Part shown: positions 42,687 to 51,084 of the stretch, piece after piece
Numbering within the stretch: position 1 is the stretch's first letter
Layout: each line of letters opens with the position of its first letter
Assembly: GCF_037055355.1 (NCBI RefSeq)
Contig: NZ_CP146350.1
Span: 3,061,001 to 3,125,000 of the forward strand
Length of the DNA stretch: 64,000 nt
Reading direction: 5' to 3'
From: Streptomyces sp. DG1A-41
GTDB lineage: Bacteria; Actinomycetota; Actinomycetes; Streptomycetales; Streptomycetaceae
Notes under the pieces: generated by a model
Told to the model about the DNA's origin: nothing
What the model saw: only the letters and a program-made list of their open reading frames with translations
Database searches by the model: none
Made by a program: the position numbers and the translations under genes

Positions 42687-43714
42687 CTGCCGGAAACAGC
42701 GTGCGTGTGGTGGCCGCCGGTGACCACTTCGTCCTGCCGTCGCTGATCACGCGGGCGGTGGAGCAGGAGGTGGGGCGGGCCGATGTCAGGGAACTGAGGC
42801 TCGGCTGGCCGCTGGAGCCGTTCGGGCCGGTGGCCGAGGTGCAGGAGGCCAGTGACGCCGAGGACGAGATGATCGAGGCGCTGGCCGGGGCGCAGGTGCT
42901 GGTCACGCAGATGGGGCCGGTCACCGAACGGGTCCTCGCCGCCTGCCCGGCTCTGAGGCTGGTCGTGGTCTGCCGGGGCGGGCCGGTGAACGTCAACCTG
43001 GACGCGGCGAAGCAACGTGATGTGCGGGTGTGCTTCGCCCCCGGCCGCAACGCCGCCGCCACCGCCGAGTTCACCGTCGGCATGATGCTGGCCGCCCTGC
43101 GCCGCATCCCCCAGGCCCACGACCCGCTGGCTCGCCAGGGCAGCTGGGAGGGGGCGACGTACTACACGTACGAGCGGAGCGGTCTGGAGCTGGAGGACCT
43201 GCCCGTCGGACTGGTCGGATACGGGGCCGTCGGCAGTCGCGTGGCCCGGGTGCTGTGCGCGTTCGGGGCGCGGGTGATGGTGTACGACCCGTATGTGCAC
43301 GGCGAGATCCACGGACTGCGCGTGACCTCGCTGGACGAACTCCTGCGCCGCTCCCAGGTGATCACCCTGCACGCCCGGCTCACCCCGGAGACCCGGGGGC
43401 TCATCGGCGCCCGGGAGCTGGCCCTGCTGCCGCCGGGCGCGGTGGTGGTGAACGTGGCCCGGGGACCGCTGCTGGACGAGGCCGCGCTCTGCGACGCGCT
43501 GGAGAGCGGGCAGCTCTCGGCGGCGGCGCTCGACACGTACGAGCGGGAGCCGCTGCCCGCGGAGTCCCGGCTGCCGGGACTCTCCGAACGCGTGGTGCTC
43601 ACCCCCCACTTGGGCGGCGCTTCGCGCGCGGTGGCGGAGAAGGCGGCGCGGATCGCCGCCGAGGAGGTCGGCCGCTGGGTGCGTGGCGAGCCGCTCGCGC
43701 ACTGCCTGACCTGA
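42683..43714 (+). CDS. D-isomer-specific 2-hydroxyacid dehydrogenase
   Basis: A 343-residue NAD(P)-dependent dehydrogenase of the SerA/glyoxylate reductase family. The Rossmann loop is GLVGYGAVGSRVARVL with an acidic partner in VYDPYVHGE. The catalytic Arg sits in NVARGPLLDEAAL, Glu in YEREPLP and His in LTPHLGGASRA. There is no ACT or other regulatory domain, so it is not a full SerA. The ATG overlaps the previous stop by four bases. In this operon it probably reduces or oxidises a 2-hydroxy/2-keto acid formed from the imported compound. Confidence 0.88.
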   Translation: MTAGNSVRVVAAGDHFVLPSLITRAVEQEVGRADVRELRLGWPLEPFGPVAEVQEASDAEDEMIEALAGAQVLVTQMGPVTERVLAACPALRLVVVCRGGPVNVNLDAAKQRDVRVCFAPGRNAAATAEFTVGMMLAALRRIPQAHDPLARQGSWEGATYYTYERSGLELEDLPVGLVGYGAVGSRVARVLCAFGARVMVYDPYVHGEIHGLRVTSLDELLRRSQVITLHARLTPETRGLIGARELALLPPGAVVVNVARGPLLDEAALCDALESGQLSAAALDTYEREPLPAESRLPGLSERVVLTPHLGGASRAVAEKAARIAAEEVGRWVRGEPLAHCLT

Positions 43715-43731
43715 GGACGGAGGAGAGCCGC

Positions 43732-45156
43732 ATGTACGTCGGTATCGATGTGGGCACGTCCATGGTCAAGGCCGCGGCCTTTGACGACAGGGGCCGGGAA
43801 CTGGCCGTGGCGTCCCGCCCGGTGGACCTGAAACTGCACGGCGGGTTCGTCGAGCAGGACATGGACGAGGTGTACGCGGCGGTCGTCGCCGTGCTCGACG
43901 AGGTCACCGGACGGGTCCCGGAGCCGGTCGAGCTCGCCGGGCTCACCGGGCAGGGCGACGGGGTCTGGCTGGTCGACGGCGAGGGTCGGCCCATACGGGC
44001 GGCGGCCTCCTGGATGGACGGGCGGGCGCACGAGCTGGTCGACCGGTGGCTGGCCGACGGTACGTTCGAGACGGTGTTCCGGCACACGGGCAGCGCGATG
44101 TTCCCGGGCTGTCCGGGGCCGCTGCTGGCCTGGCTGGACAGCAACGAACCGAAGGCGCTGGATGCCGCGAAGGCCGCCCTTTACTGCAAGGACATGGTGT
44201 TCCAGCGGCTGACGGGGGCGGGTCCGACGACGGATGTGTCGGACGCCTCGATGCCCTTCCTGGACCCGCGCACCCGGACGTACGACAACCGGGTCGTGGA
44301 GCTGCTGGGACTCACGCACCGGCGCCGCCTGCTGGCCCCCGTCAGCGACCCGGTCGCGACGGCCGAGGCGCGGGGCGAGGGCCTGCCGTCCGGCACCCGG
44401 ATCGCGAACGGCCCGTACGATCTGCCGGCCTGTGCGCTGGGCGCCGGGGTGACGGCCCCGGGGGACGGTCTGCTGATCGTCGGGACCTGCCTGGCCAGCC
44501 TGGTCTCCACGACCGAGCTGGACCTGACGGGTGAACCGGCCGGCCTGTACATCTCCACCGACCGGCCCGGTCACTGGCTGCGCGCCATGCCCGCGATGGT
44601 CGGCACGGCGGCCCTGGACTGGGTGCTGTCGACGACGGGGGTGCGGCACGACGAGGTGGACGGCCTGCTGGCCGACACCCCGCCGGGCGCGAACGGCGTG
44701 CGCGTGCTGCCGTACTTCGCGCCCTCCGGTGAACGCGCCCCCTTCGTCGAGCCACGGCTGCGCGCCGAACTCACCGGCGTGTCCCTGGAGTCGACCCGGG
44801 GCGATCTGGTCCGTGCCACCTGCGAGGGCATCGGCTATGCCGCCCGGCACTGCCTGGAGGCGGCGGGCCTCGACGGGAACCTGGCCGTCTGCGGCGGCGG
44901 CACCCGCAGCCCGGCCTGGATGCGGCTGCTCGCCGATGTGCTCGGCCGGCCGCTGCGGGTCGTCGAGGGCGAGGTGGGTGCCCGGGGCGCGGTCCTCGCG
45001 GCGGCCGAGCGGTACGGCGTGCCGCTGGACGCGCAGGTGTGGACGCGTCCGACGGAGGTCGTCGAGCCGGACCGGGGCCGGGCCGCGTACTACACGAAGG
45101 GGTACGAAGAGCACCTGGCCCGGCTTGCCGGGGCACGGGCCCGGGCAAGGACCTGA
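43732..45156 (+). CDS. FGGY-family carbohydrate kinase, second copy
   Basis: A 474-residue kinase with MYVGIDVGTSMVKAAAFDDRG (phosphate-1), GLTGQGDGVWLVDGEGRPIRAAASWMDGRA, the later GTCLASLVSTTEL and LAVCGGGTRSPAWMRLLADVL motifs. GGAGGAGAG precedes ATG 43732. It differs strongly from the kinase at 34970 and sits 17 bases after the dehydrogenase gene. The Asp in the family's catalytic loop is not where expected: PYDLPACALGAGV replaces the common DG.AA, so Asp in YDLPAC is the probable base. Substrate: a polyol or sugar, possibly erythritol- or glycerol-like by operon analogy. Confidence 0.87.
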   Translation: MYVGIDVGTSMVKAAAFDDRGRELAVASRPVDLKLHGGFVEQDMDEVYAAVVAVLDEVTGRVPEPVELAGLTGQGDGVWLVDGEGRPIRAAASWMDGRAHELVDRWLADGTFETVFRHTGSAMFPGCPGPLLAWLDSNEPKALDAAKAALYCKDMVFQRLTGAGPTTDVSDASMPFLDPRTRTYDNRVVELLGLTHRRRLLAPVSDPVATAEARGEGLPSGTRIANGPYDLPACALGAGVTAPGDGLLIVGTCLASLVSTTELDLTGEPAGLYISTDRPGHWLRAMPAMVGTAALDWVLSTTGVRHDEVDGLLADTPPGANGVRVLPYFAPSGERAPFVEPRLRAELTGVSLESTRGDLVRATCEGIGYAARHCLEAAGLDGNLAVCGGGTRSPAWMRLLADVLGRPLRVVEGEVGARGAVLAAAERYGVPLDAQVWTRPTEVVEPDRGRAAYYTKGYEEHLARLAGARARART

Positions 45157-45182
45157 ACATCCGGATGGCGAAAGGGAACTGG

Positions 45183-46223
45183 ATGCACCTGAGACGCCGA
45201 TCTCTCCTTCTCGCGGCCGCCGCCACCCCGGCGGCCGCGACCGTACCCGCGCTCGCGGCACCCGCGCACGCGGCCCCTGCCAGTGGGCCGTTGGTCATCG
45301 GCCACCGCGGCGCGGCCGGCTGGCGCCCCGAGCACACGGCCGCCTCGTACACGTACGCCGTGCAGACGGGCGCCGACTGGATCGAACCGGACCTGGTGCC
45401 GACGAAGGACCATGTGCTGGTGGTCCGGCACGAGAACGAGATCTCCCAGACCACCGACGTGGCCCGCCACCCGGAGTTCGCGGACCGCCGCACGACGAAG
45501 ACGGTCGACGGCCGGTCCGTGACCGGATGGTTCACGGAGGACTTCACCCTCGCCGAGCTGAAGACGCTGCGGGCGGTGGAGCGGCTGCCGCAGGTCCGCA
45601 ACCGCAACACGGTCTTCGACGGGCGTGAGGAGGTCATGACCTTCCAGGAGGTCGTGGACCTGGCGCGGAAGCTGTCGAAGACGCACGGCCGGACGATCGC
45701 CGTCTTCCCGGAGACCAAGCACCCGACGTACTTCCGCTCCATCGGCCTGCCGCTGGAGCCGAAGCTGGCGGCCGCGATCCGCCTGGGCCGGCTCGGCCGG
45801 CGCGAGTGCGTCGTGCAGTCCTTCGAGCCGACGAGCCTGAAGCGCATGACGGGCCTGGGCGTACCGCTGTGGCAGGCCCTGGGGACGACGGGCGGGCCGT
45901 ACGACCTGCCCACGACGACCTACCGGGACATGATGACGCCGTCGGGCCTGGCCGCGATCGCCGAGTACGCGGACTGGATCGGCCCGGACAAGTCGTCGCT
46001 CGTCGGCACGTCACTCCTCGCGGACGCCCACGCGGCGGGCCTGCGCGTGGGGCCGTACACCTTCCGGGCGGAGAACCAGTTCCTGCCGACCGAATTCCGG
46101 CGCGGTACCGGAAGCACCGATTTCGGGGACGCGTTCGCGGAGTACGCGCTGTACTACCGCTTGGGAGTCGATGCGGTGGTGACCGACTTCCCCGACCTGG
46201 CGGTGATGGCGAGGAGGGGCTGA
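45183..46223 (+). CDS. secreted glycerophosphodiester phosphodiesterase
   Basis: A 346-residue exported GlpQ-type enzyme releasing an alcohol and glycerol-3-phosphate from glycerophosphodiesters. MHLRRRSLLLAAAATPAAATVPAL is a likely Tat signal, with cleavage near AHA. The catalytic HRG is in VIGHRGAAGWRPEHTAAS, with metal ligands in DWIEPDLVPTKDHVLVVRH. ATG 45183 is preferred because AAAGGGA lies five bases before it, over an upstream in-frame ATG at 45165. It follows the second kinase gene by 26 bases. Together with the importer it suggests scavenging from glycerophospho-compounds such as teichoic acids or phospholipid head groups; that link is inferred. Confidence 0.9.
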   Translation: MHLRRRSLLLAAAATPAAATVPALAAPAHAAPASGPLVIGHRGAAGWRPEHTAASYTYAVQTGADWIEPDLVPTKDHVLVVRHENEISQTTDVARHPEFADRRTTKTVDGRSVTGWFTEDFTLAELKTLRAVERLPQVRNRNTVFDGREEVMTFQEVVDLARKLSKTHGRTIAVFPETKHPTYFRSIGLPLEPKLAAAIRLGRLGRRECVVQSFEPTSLKRMTGLGVPLWQALGTTGGPYDLPTTTYRDMMTPSGLAAIAEYADWIGPDKSSLVGTSLLADAHAAGLRVGPYTFRAENQFLPTEFRRGTGSTDFGDAFAEYALYYRLGVDAVVTDFPDLAVMARRG

Positions 46224-46450
46224 TGACGGTGAGCCGGGCGTGCCGGACCTGCGGCACCATGCAGGAGTTCCGGAGGTTCAACTCCGCCGAGCGGGCGGCC
46301 GTATTGGCGGAGAAGGGGGACGGTCACTTCGTGGACGACTACTGGCGCTGCACCGCGCTCGGCTGCCGCTGGTATCAGCGCTACCTCAACCGTGGCGAGG
46401 ACGGCCTGCTCCCGGAGGAACTCCGGATCCAGGCCGCCCCCGCCGAGTGA
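46223..46450 (+). CDS. small zinc-ribbon protein
   Basis: A 75-residue protein, MTVSRACRTCGTMQEFRRF, whose ATG overlaps the preceding TGA by one base, with GAGGAGGGG upstream. It carries CRTCG and a later RCTALGCRWYQRY, giving four Cys in C-x2-C ... C-x4-C spacing, a small zinc ribbon. No enzymatic motif is seen. It is the last gene of the run and converges with the nitroreductase gene across three bases. Its role is unknown; such ribbons usually bind nucleic acid or protein. Confidence 0.7.
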   Translation: MTVSRACRTCGTMQEFRRFNSAERAAVLAEKGDGHFVDDYWRCTALGCRWYQRYLNRGEDGLLPEELRIQAAPAE

Positions 46451-46453
46451 GGC

Positions 46454-47092
46454 TCACAGGTTGCTGAAGTCCGGCCCCTTGGTGCGGGTGCGCTTGATCT
46501 CGTAGAAGCCGGGCACCGAGGCCACGGCGAGGGTGCCGTCCCACAGGCGGGCGGCCTCCTCGCCCTTGGGGGCCGGGGTGACGACCGGGCCGAAGAAGGC
46601 GATCTGCTCACCGTCGGCGCCGGGCACGGCGATGACCGGGGTGCCGACCTCCTGGCCGACCTTCTCGATGCCCTCCTTGTGGGAGGCGCGCAGCTCCGGC
46701 TCGTACCGGGTGGCGTCCCAGTGCTCCATGAGGGACTCGGGCAGACCGACGTCCTTCAGGGCAGCGGCGACCGTCTCCTTGCCGGGGCCCTCGTCCTTGT
46801 TGTGGATGCGGGTGCCGAGCGCGGTGTAGAGGTCGCCCAGCACCTCGGCGCCGTGCTCCTGCTGTGCCGCTATGACGATCCGGACGGGACCCCACGCCTT
46901 GGTCTCGAGCAGGTCGCGGTACTCCTCGGGCAGCTCGTCGAGCTTGTCCTCGTTGAGCACGGCGAGACTCATGACATGCCAGCGGACCTCGATGTCCCTG
47001 ACCTTCTCCACCTCCAGCACCCAACGGGAGGTCATCCACGCCCAGGGGCACAGCGGGTCGAACCAGAAGTCGACGGGGGTCTTGTCCGACAT
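46454..47092 (-). CDS. DsbA-like mycothiol-dependent nitroreductase family protein
   Basis: A 212-residue thioredoxin-fold protein of the Rv2466c group, found in actinobacteria and dependent on mycothiol. It keeps VDFWFDPLCPWAWMTSRW, EVRWHVMSLAVLNE, WGPVRIVIAAQQEHGAEVLGDLYTALG and the cis-Pro region VGTPVIAVPG. The active-site motif is CPWA, where Rv2466c has CPWC, so the resolving Cys is missing and a monothiol mechanism with mycothiol is implied. The ATG at 47092 begins MSDKTPVDF. It stands alone, convergent with the zinc-ribbon gene and divergent from pepN. Confidence 0.88.
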   Translation of the reverse strand: MSDKTPVDFWFDPLCPWAWMTSRWVLEVEKVRDIEVRWHVMSLAVLNEDKLDELPEEYRDLLETKAWGPVRIVIAAQQEHGAEVLGDLYTALGTRIHNKDEGPGKETVAAALKDVGLPESLMEHWDATRYEPELRASHKEGIEKVGQEVGTPVIAVPGADGEQIAFFGPVVTPAPKGEEAARLWDGTLAVASVPGFYEIKRTRTKGPDFSNL

Positions 47093-47228
47093 GTCTCTCC
47101 TCGTGAGGAAACCGTTTCTCCGGGAACACCACCGCTCGCCCCGGTCATTCCCGGCCGCCCCGCCTCAGGGGCACGTGGCAGGATCTGTGCGTTCAGCCGT
47201 ATCCCATGACGCTTGAGGAGTTCCGCCC

Positions 47229-49817
47229 GTGCCCGGTGAGAATCTGTCCCGCGACGAGGCCCGGGAGCGGGCCGCCCTGATCGGCGTCGACGGGTACGAG
47301 GTGTCCCTCGACCTGCGGTCCGCGGTCGGTGCGGACGACACCGGCGGGCCCCGCACGTTCCGGTCGGTCACGACCGTCCGGTTCCGCTGCAACGAGCCCG
47401 GCGCGAGCAGCTTCGCCGACCTGATCGCGCCGAGTGTGACGGCGGTCTCACTCAACGGCCGGGATCTGGACCCCGGCGAGGTCTTCGACGGCTCGCGGAT
47501 CACGCTGGAGGACCTGGCCGCCGACAACGAGCTGGTCGTCGACGCACAGTGCGCCTACTCCCGCACCGGCGAGGGCCTGCACCGCTTCGTCGACCCCGAG
47601 GACGGCGAGGTGTACCTGTACACCCAGTACGAGCCGGCCGATTCCCGCCGCGTCTTCGCCAACTTCGAGCAGCCCGACCTCAAGGCCCCGTTCCGCTTCG
47701 AGGTGCGGGCCCCGGAGGGCTGGACTGTGTGGAGCAACGGGGTCGGTGAACGGGCCGACGGGGTGTGGCGGTTCGCCGAGACCAAGCCGATCTCGACGTA
47801 CATCACCTGTGTGGTGGCGGGCCCGTACCACTACGTGACGGACACGTACTCCCGTACGTTCGCGGACGGCACGACGCTGGAGATCCCCCTCGGCGCGCTG
47901 TGCCGCAAGGGCCTCGCGCCCCACTTCGACTCCGACGACGTCTTCCTGGTGACCAAGCAGGGCCTGGACTTCTTCCACGACCACTTCGACTACCCGTACC
48001 CGTTCGGGAAGTACGACCAGGCGTTCGTGCCCGAGTACAACCTTGGTGCGATGGAGAACCCGGGTCTGGTGACGTTCCGGGAGGAGTTCATCTTCCGGGG
48101 CAAGGTGACGCAGGCCTCCTACGAGGGCCGGGCCAACGTCGTCCTGCACGAGATGGCGCACATGTGGTTCGGCGACCTGGTCACCATGGAGTGGTGGGAC
48201 GACCTGTGGCTGAAGGAGTCGTTCGCGGACTTCATGGGCGAGTTCTCGCTGGTCGGCGCGACCCGCTTCGTCAACGGCTGGGTCACCTTCGCCAACCGCC
48301 GCAAGGCGTGGGCCTACCGGGCCGACCAGCTGCCCTCCACGCACCCGATCACGGCGGACATCCGCGACCTCCAGGACGCCAAGCTGAACTTCGACGGCAT
48401 CACCTACGCCAAGGGCGCGTCGGTGCTGAAGCAGCTCGTGGCGTACGTCGGCCAGGACGCGTTCCTGGAGGGCGCCCGGCGTTACTTCAAGCGGCACGCG
48501 TACGGCAACACGCGCCTCGGTGACCTGCTGTCGGTGCTGGAGGAGACCAGCGGCCGGGACATGAGCGCCTGGGCGCGGTCCTGGCTCCAGACGGCCGGGG
48601 TGAACTCGCTGACGCCGCAGCTGCTGCTGGACCCGCAGGGCCGCGTCGAGGAGCTGGCCGTGGTGCAGGAGGCGGCCGAGTCGCATCCGGAACTGCGCCC
48701 GCACCGGGTGGCGGTGGGCCTGTACCGGGTGACGGGCGGCGGGGCGGTCGAGCGGTACGCGCGCGCCGAGGTGGACGTCGACGGCCCGCGGACGGTCGTG
48801 GCGGAACTGTCCGGCGCCGAGGCGCCCGATCTGGTCCTGGTCAACGACGACGACCTGACGTACTGCAAGATCCGCTTCGACGAGACCTCGCTGGCGACGC
48901 TGCGCGAGCACCTGGGGTCGGTGACCGACCCGCTGGCGCGCGCCCTGTGCTGGTCGGCGCTGTGGAACATGACGCGGGACGCGTTGCTCCCGGCGAGGGA
49001 CTTCGTGGACCTGGTGCTGCGGTTCGCGGGGAGCGAGTCCGAGATCGGCGTGGTGCAGATGCTGCACGCGTGGGCCGATTCGGCGGTGACGTACTACGCG
49101 GCGCCCGGCTGGCGGGAGACGGGCGGCCGGCTGCTCGCCGAGGGCGCGCGGCGCGAGCTGCACGAGGCCGGGCCGGGCAGCGAGCACCAGCTCGCGTGGG
49201 CGCGCTTCTTCGCCCGGACGGCCACCGCCGAGGCCGACTTCGAGCTGCTGAGCGACCTGCTGGCGGGCACGGCGTCGGTCGAGGGCCTCGACCTGGACCA
49301 GGAGCTGCGGTGGGCGTTCCTGGAGCCGCTGGCCGCGCACGGAGTGGTGGACGAGAAGGCGCTGGCCGAGGAGCTGGCCCGGGACGACACGGCCTCCGGC
49401 AAGCGCCACCAGGTGCGCTGTCTGGCCGCCCGCCCGTCGGAGGCGGTCAAGGCACAGGCGTGGGCGCGGGTCGTGGAGTCGGACGCGCTGTCCAACGCCA
49501 TGGTCGAGGCGACCATCGCAGGCTTCTCCCAGGGCTCCCAGCGGGAGTTGCTCGCGCCGTACGCGCAGAAGTACTTCGCGGCGATCGAGCGGGTGTGGGC
49601 CGAGCGGTCGATCCAGATCGGGATGGACGTGGTGCAGGGCATGTTCCCGTCGCTCCAGCAGTCCCGGGACACCCTCGACGCCACGGACGCGTGGCTGGAG
49701 ACCCACCGGGAGGCGGCCCCGGCCCTGCGCCGGCTGGTGCTGGAGGCCCGGGACGACCTGGCGCGGGCCCTGCGGGGGCAGGAGTGCGACGCGGCGGCCG
49801 GGTCGGCGGTCGACTGA
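47229..49817 (+). CDS. pepN: aminopeptidase N (M1 metallopeptidase)
   Basis: An 862-residue cytosolic zinc aminopeptidase that removes N-terminal residues from peptides. The exopeptidase motif GAMEN is at 273-277. The zinc site is HEMAHMWFGD with H307, E308 and H311, completed by Glu in LWLKESFADFMGE, and the catalytic Tyr is in DGITYAKGAS. A long helical C-terminal domain follows (about 540-860), normal for actinobacterial PepN. GTG 47229 gives MPGENLSRDEARERAALIGV. A second homologue begins at 63816. A strong terminator follows the gene. Confidence 0.95.
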   Translation: MPGENLSRDEARERAALIGVDGYEVSLDLRSAVGADDTGGPRTFRSVTTVRFRCNEPGASSFADLIAPSVTAVSLNGRDLDPGEVFDGSRITLEDLAADNELVVDAQCAYSRTGEGLHRFVDPEDGEVYLYTQYEPADSRRVFANFEQPDLKAPFRFEVRAPEGWTVWSNGVGERADGVWRFAETKPISTYITCVVAGPYHYVTDTYSRTFADGTTLEIPLGALCRKGLAPHFDSDDVFLVTKQGLDFFHDHFDYPYPFGKYDQAFVPEYNLGAMENPGLVTFREEFIFRGKVTQASYEGRANVVLHEMAHMWFGDLVTMEWWDDLWLKESFADFMGEFSLVGATRFVNGWVTFANRRKAWAYRADQLPSTHPITADIRDLQDAKLNFDGITYAKGASVLKQLVAYVGQDAFLEGARRYFKRHAYGNTRLGDLLSVLEETSGRDMSAWARSWLQTAGVNSLTPQLLLDPQGRVEELAVVQEAAESHPELRPHRVAVGLYRVTGGGAVERYARAEVDVDGPRTVVAELSGAEAPDLVLVNDDDLTYCKIRFDETSLATLREHLGSVTDPLARALCWSALWNMTRDALLPARDFVDLVLRFAGSESEIGVVQMLHAWADSAVTYYAAPGWRETGGRLLAEGARRELHEAGPGSEHQLAWARFFARTATAEADFELLSDLLAGTASVEGLDLDQELRWAFLEPLAAHGVVDEKALAEELARDDTASGKRHQVRCLAARPSEAVKAQAWARVVESDALSNAMVEATIAGFSQGSQRELLAPYAQKYFAAIERVWAERSIQIGMDVVQGMFPSLQQSRDTLDATDAWLETHREAAPALRRLVLEARDDLARALRGQECDAAAGSAVD

Positions 49818-49878
49818 GACCTTTGGCCTGAGACCTGTTGATCCGCCACCGTTACCAGATGGCTGCTCCGGCCGCCGT

Positions 49879-49914
49879 AACCCCTGGCCCGCACCCGAGC
49901 GGACCAGGGGTTTT
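49879..49914 (+). terminator. intrinsic terminator after pepN
   Basis: CCCCTGG and CCAGGGG pair, with inner CCGC/GCGG after a one-base symmetric bulge and loop ACCCGA, followed by TTTT at 49911-49914. AA before the stem extends the pairing. Confidence 0.9.
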
Positions 49915-50083
49915 CGGCATCCGAACAAGCGTCCTTTAGTGCGGGCTTGTCCGTATTTGTCGACGGGTGTGTAACAGCGGTTAAAGGGGGGATCGGGCGC
50001 GGGAAACCCCCGGTCATGACCCACAACACGCCGCTCTCCCCCGCCCCCTGCACGACCTGTCCGGCCGCGGCCGGCTCCGCGTG

Positions 50084-51055
50084 ATGACGGTCGCGCGGCT
50101 CCGCTCGCACGGCGTCTCGACGTCCGAGACGAACGAGCAGTGCCGCCCCGGCGGACCCTGGCAGCAACTCCTCCCGGGCGTCGTCCTGCTCCACCCGGGC
50201 CCGCCGACCAGCGAGGAGCGGCTGCACGCGGTGCTGATGTACGCGGCGCGGGAGCGCGGCACGGGCGTCCCCGCCCAGCCCGGCGCGGGCGAGGCGCACG
50301 CCCCCGCCTACCCGGAGGCGATGATCACCGGCCTGGCCGCCCTGACGCTGCACGGCTTCTCCTCCACTCCCCCGCTGTCGTCCCTGGACACGATCGACGT
50401 CCTGGTCCCGCGGCTGCGCCGGCTGCGCTCGACGGGCTGCGCGCGCATCGTCCGTGGCGGCGCGCTGCCCGCCCCCGAGCAGGTCACGGGCCTGCCGGTG
50501 GCCCCGGTCGCCCGCGCGCTGGCCGACGCGGTGGCCGAGTTGGCGGACGCCGGCACCGTGCGCCGTCTGATGACGGAGGCGGTGCGCGGGGCCCACTGCG
50601 AGCCGGCGGCGGTGGTGCGGGAGCTGAACCAGGCGCGGCTGCTGAGCCGTCCGCACGTGGTGGACGCGATCGAGTCCCTGCTGGCGGAGGGCCGGGTGAT
50701 CGCGGAGGACCGCCTGTACCGGATGGTGCGCGAGTACGACCTGCCCGACCCGCTCTGGAACGTGGACCTGCGCCTGCCCGGCGGTCCCCACCTCGGGGGC
50801 CTGGACGCGTACTGGCCCGACCAGGCGGTGGCGCTGGAGCTGGACACGCGGGCGCCCCGGCAGGACGACGACGCCCTGTGGTCCGAGTACGCCCGCAAGC
50901 GCGAGCACCTGGAGCGCCTCGGCATCACGGTCGTCCACATCACGCCCAGAAAGCTCCGTGACTCCCTGGAACAGCAGGCGACGGTGGTCCGCACGGCCCT
51001 GATGGCCTCGGCCGATCGCGACCCGGCCGCGTATGTCGTGGTCCTGCCCCGGTAG
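50084..51055 (+). CDS. AbiEi-like protein with PD-(D/E)XK-type C-terminus
   Basis: A 323-residue protein, MTVARLRSHGVSTSETNEQ. The first two-thirds have the pattern of AbiEi-type antitoxin/regulator proteins: an N-terminal winged-helix-like start, PGVVLLHPGPPTSEERLHAV and LHGFSSTPP. Residues 220-275 carry GGLDAYWPDQAVALELDT, the D-x(n)-E-x-D pattern of a restriction-endonuclease-like (DUF559/VSR) core. The start is uncertain: GTG 50081 is in frame, and a 22-codon ORF (50016-50084) ends with its TGA overlapping this ATG by one base, so reinitiation is likely. No partner toxin gene (AbiEii) is adjacent. The role is unknown. Confidence 0.7.
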   Translation: MTVARLRSHGVSTSETNEQCRPGGPWQQLLPGVVLLHPGPPTSEERLHAVLMYAARERGTGVPAQPGAGEAHAPAYPEAMITGLAALTLHGFSSTPPLSSLDTIDVLVPRLRRLRSTGCARIVRGGALPAPEQVTGLPVAPVARALADAVAELADAGTVRRLMTEAVRGAHCEPAAVVRELNQARLLSRPHVVDAIESLLAEGRVIAEDRLYRMVREYDLPDPLWNVDLRLPGGPHLGGLDAYWPDQAVALELDTRAPRQDDDALWSEYARKREHLERLGITVVHITPRKLRDSLEQQATVVRTALMASADRDPAAYVVVLPR

Positions 51056-51084
51056 TGACGGACAGGGGGCAGGACCAGCAGGGA

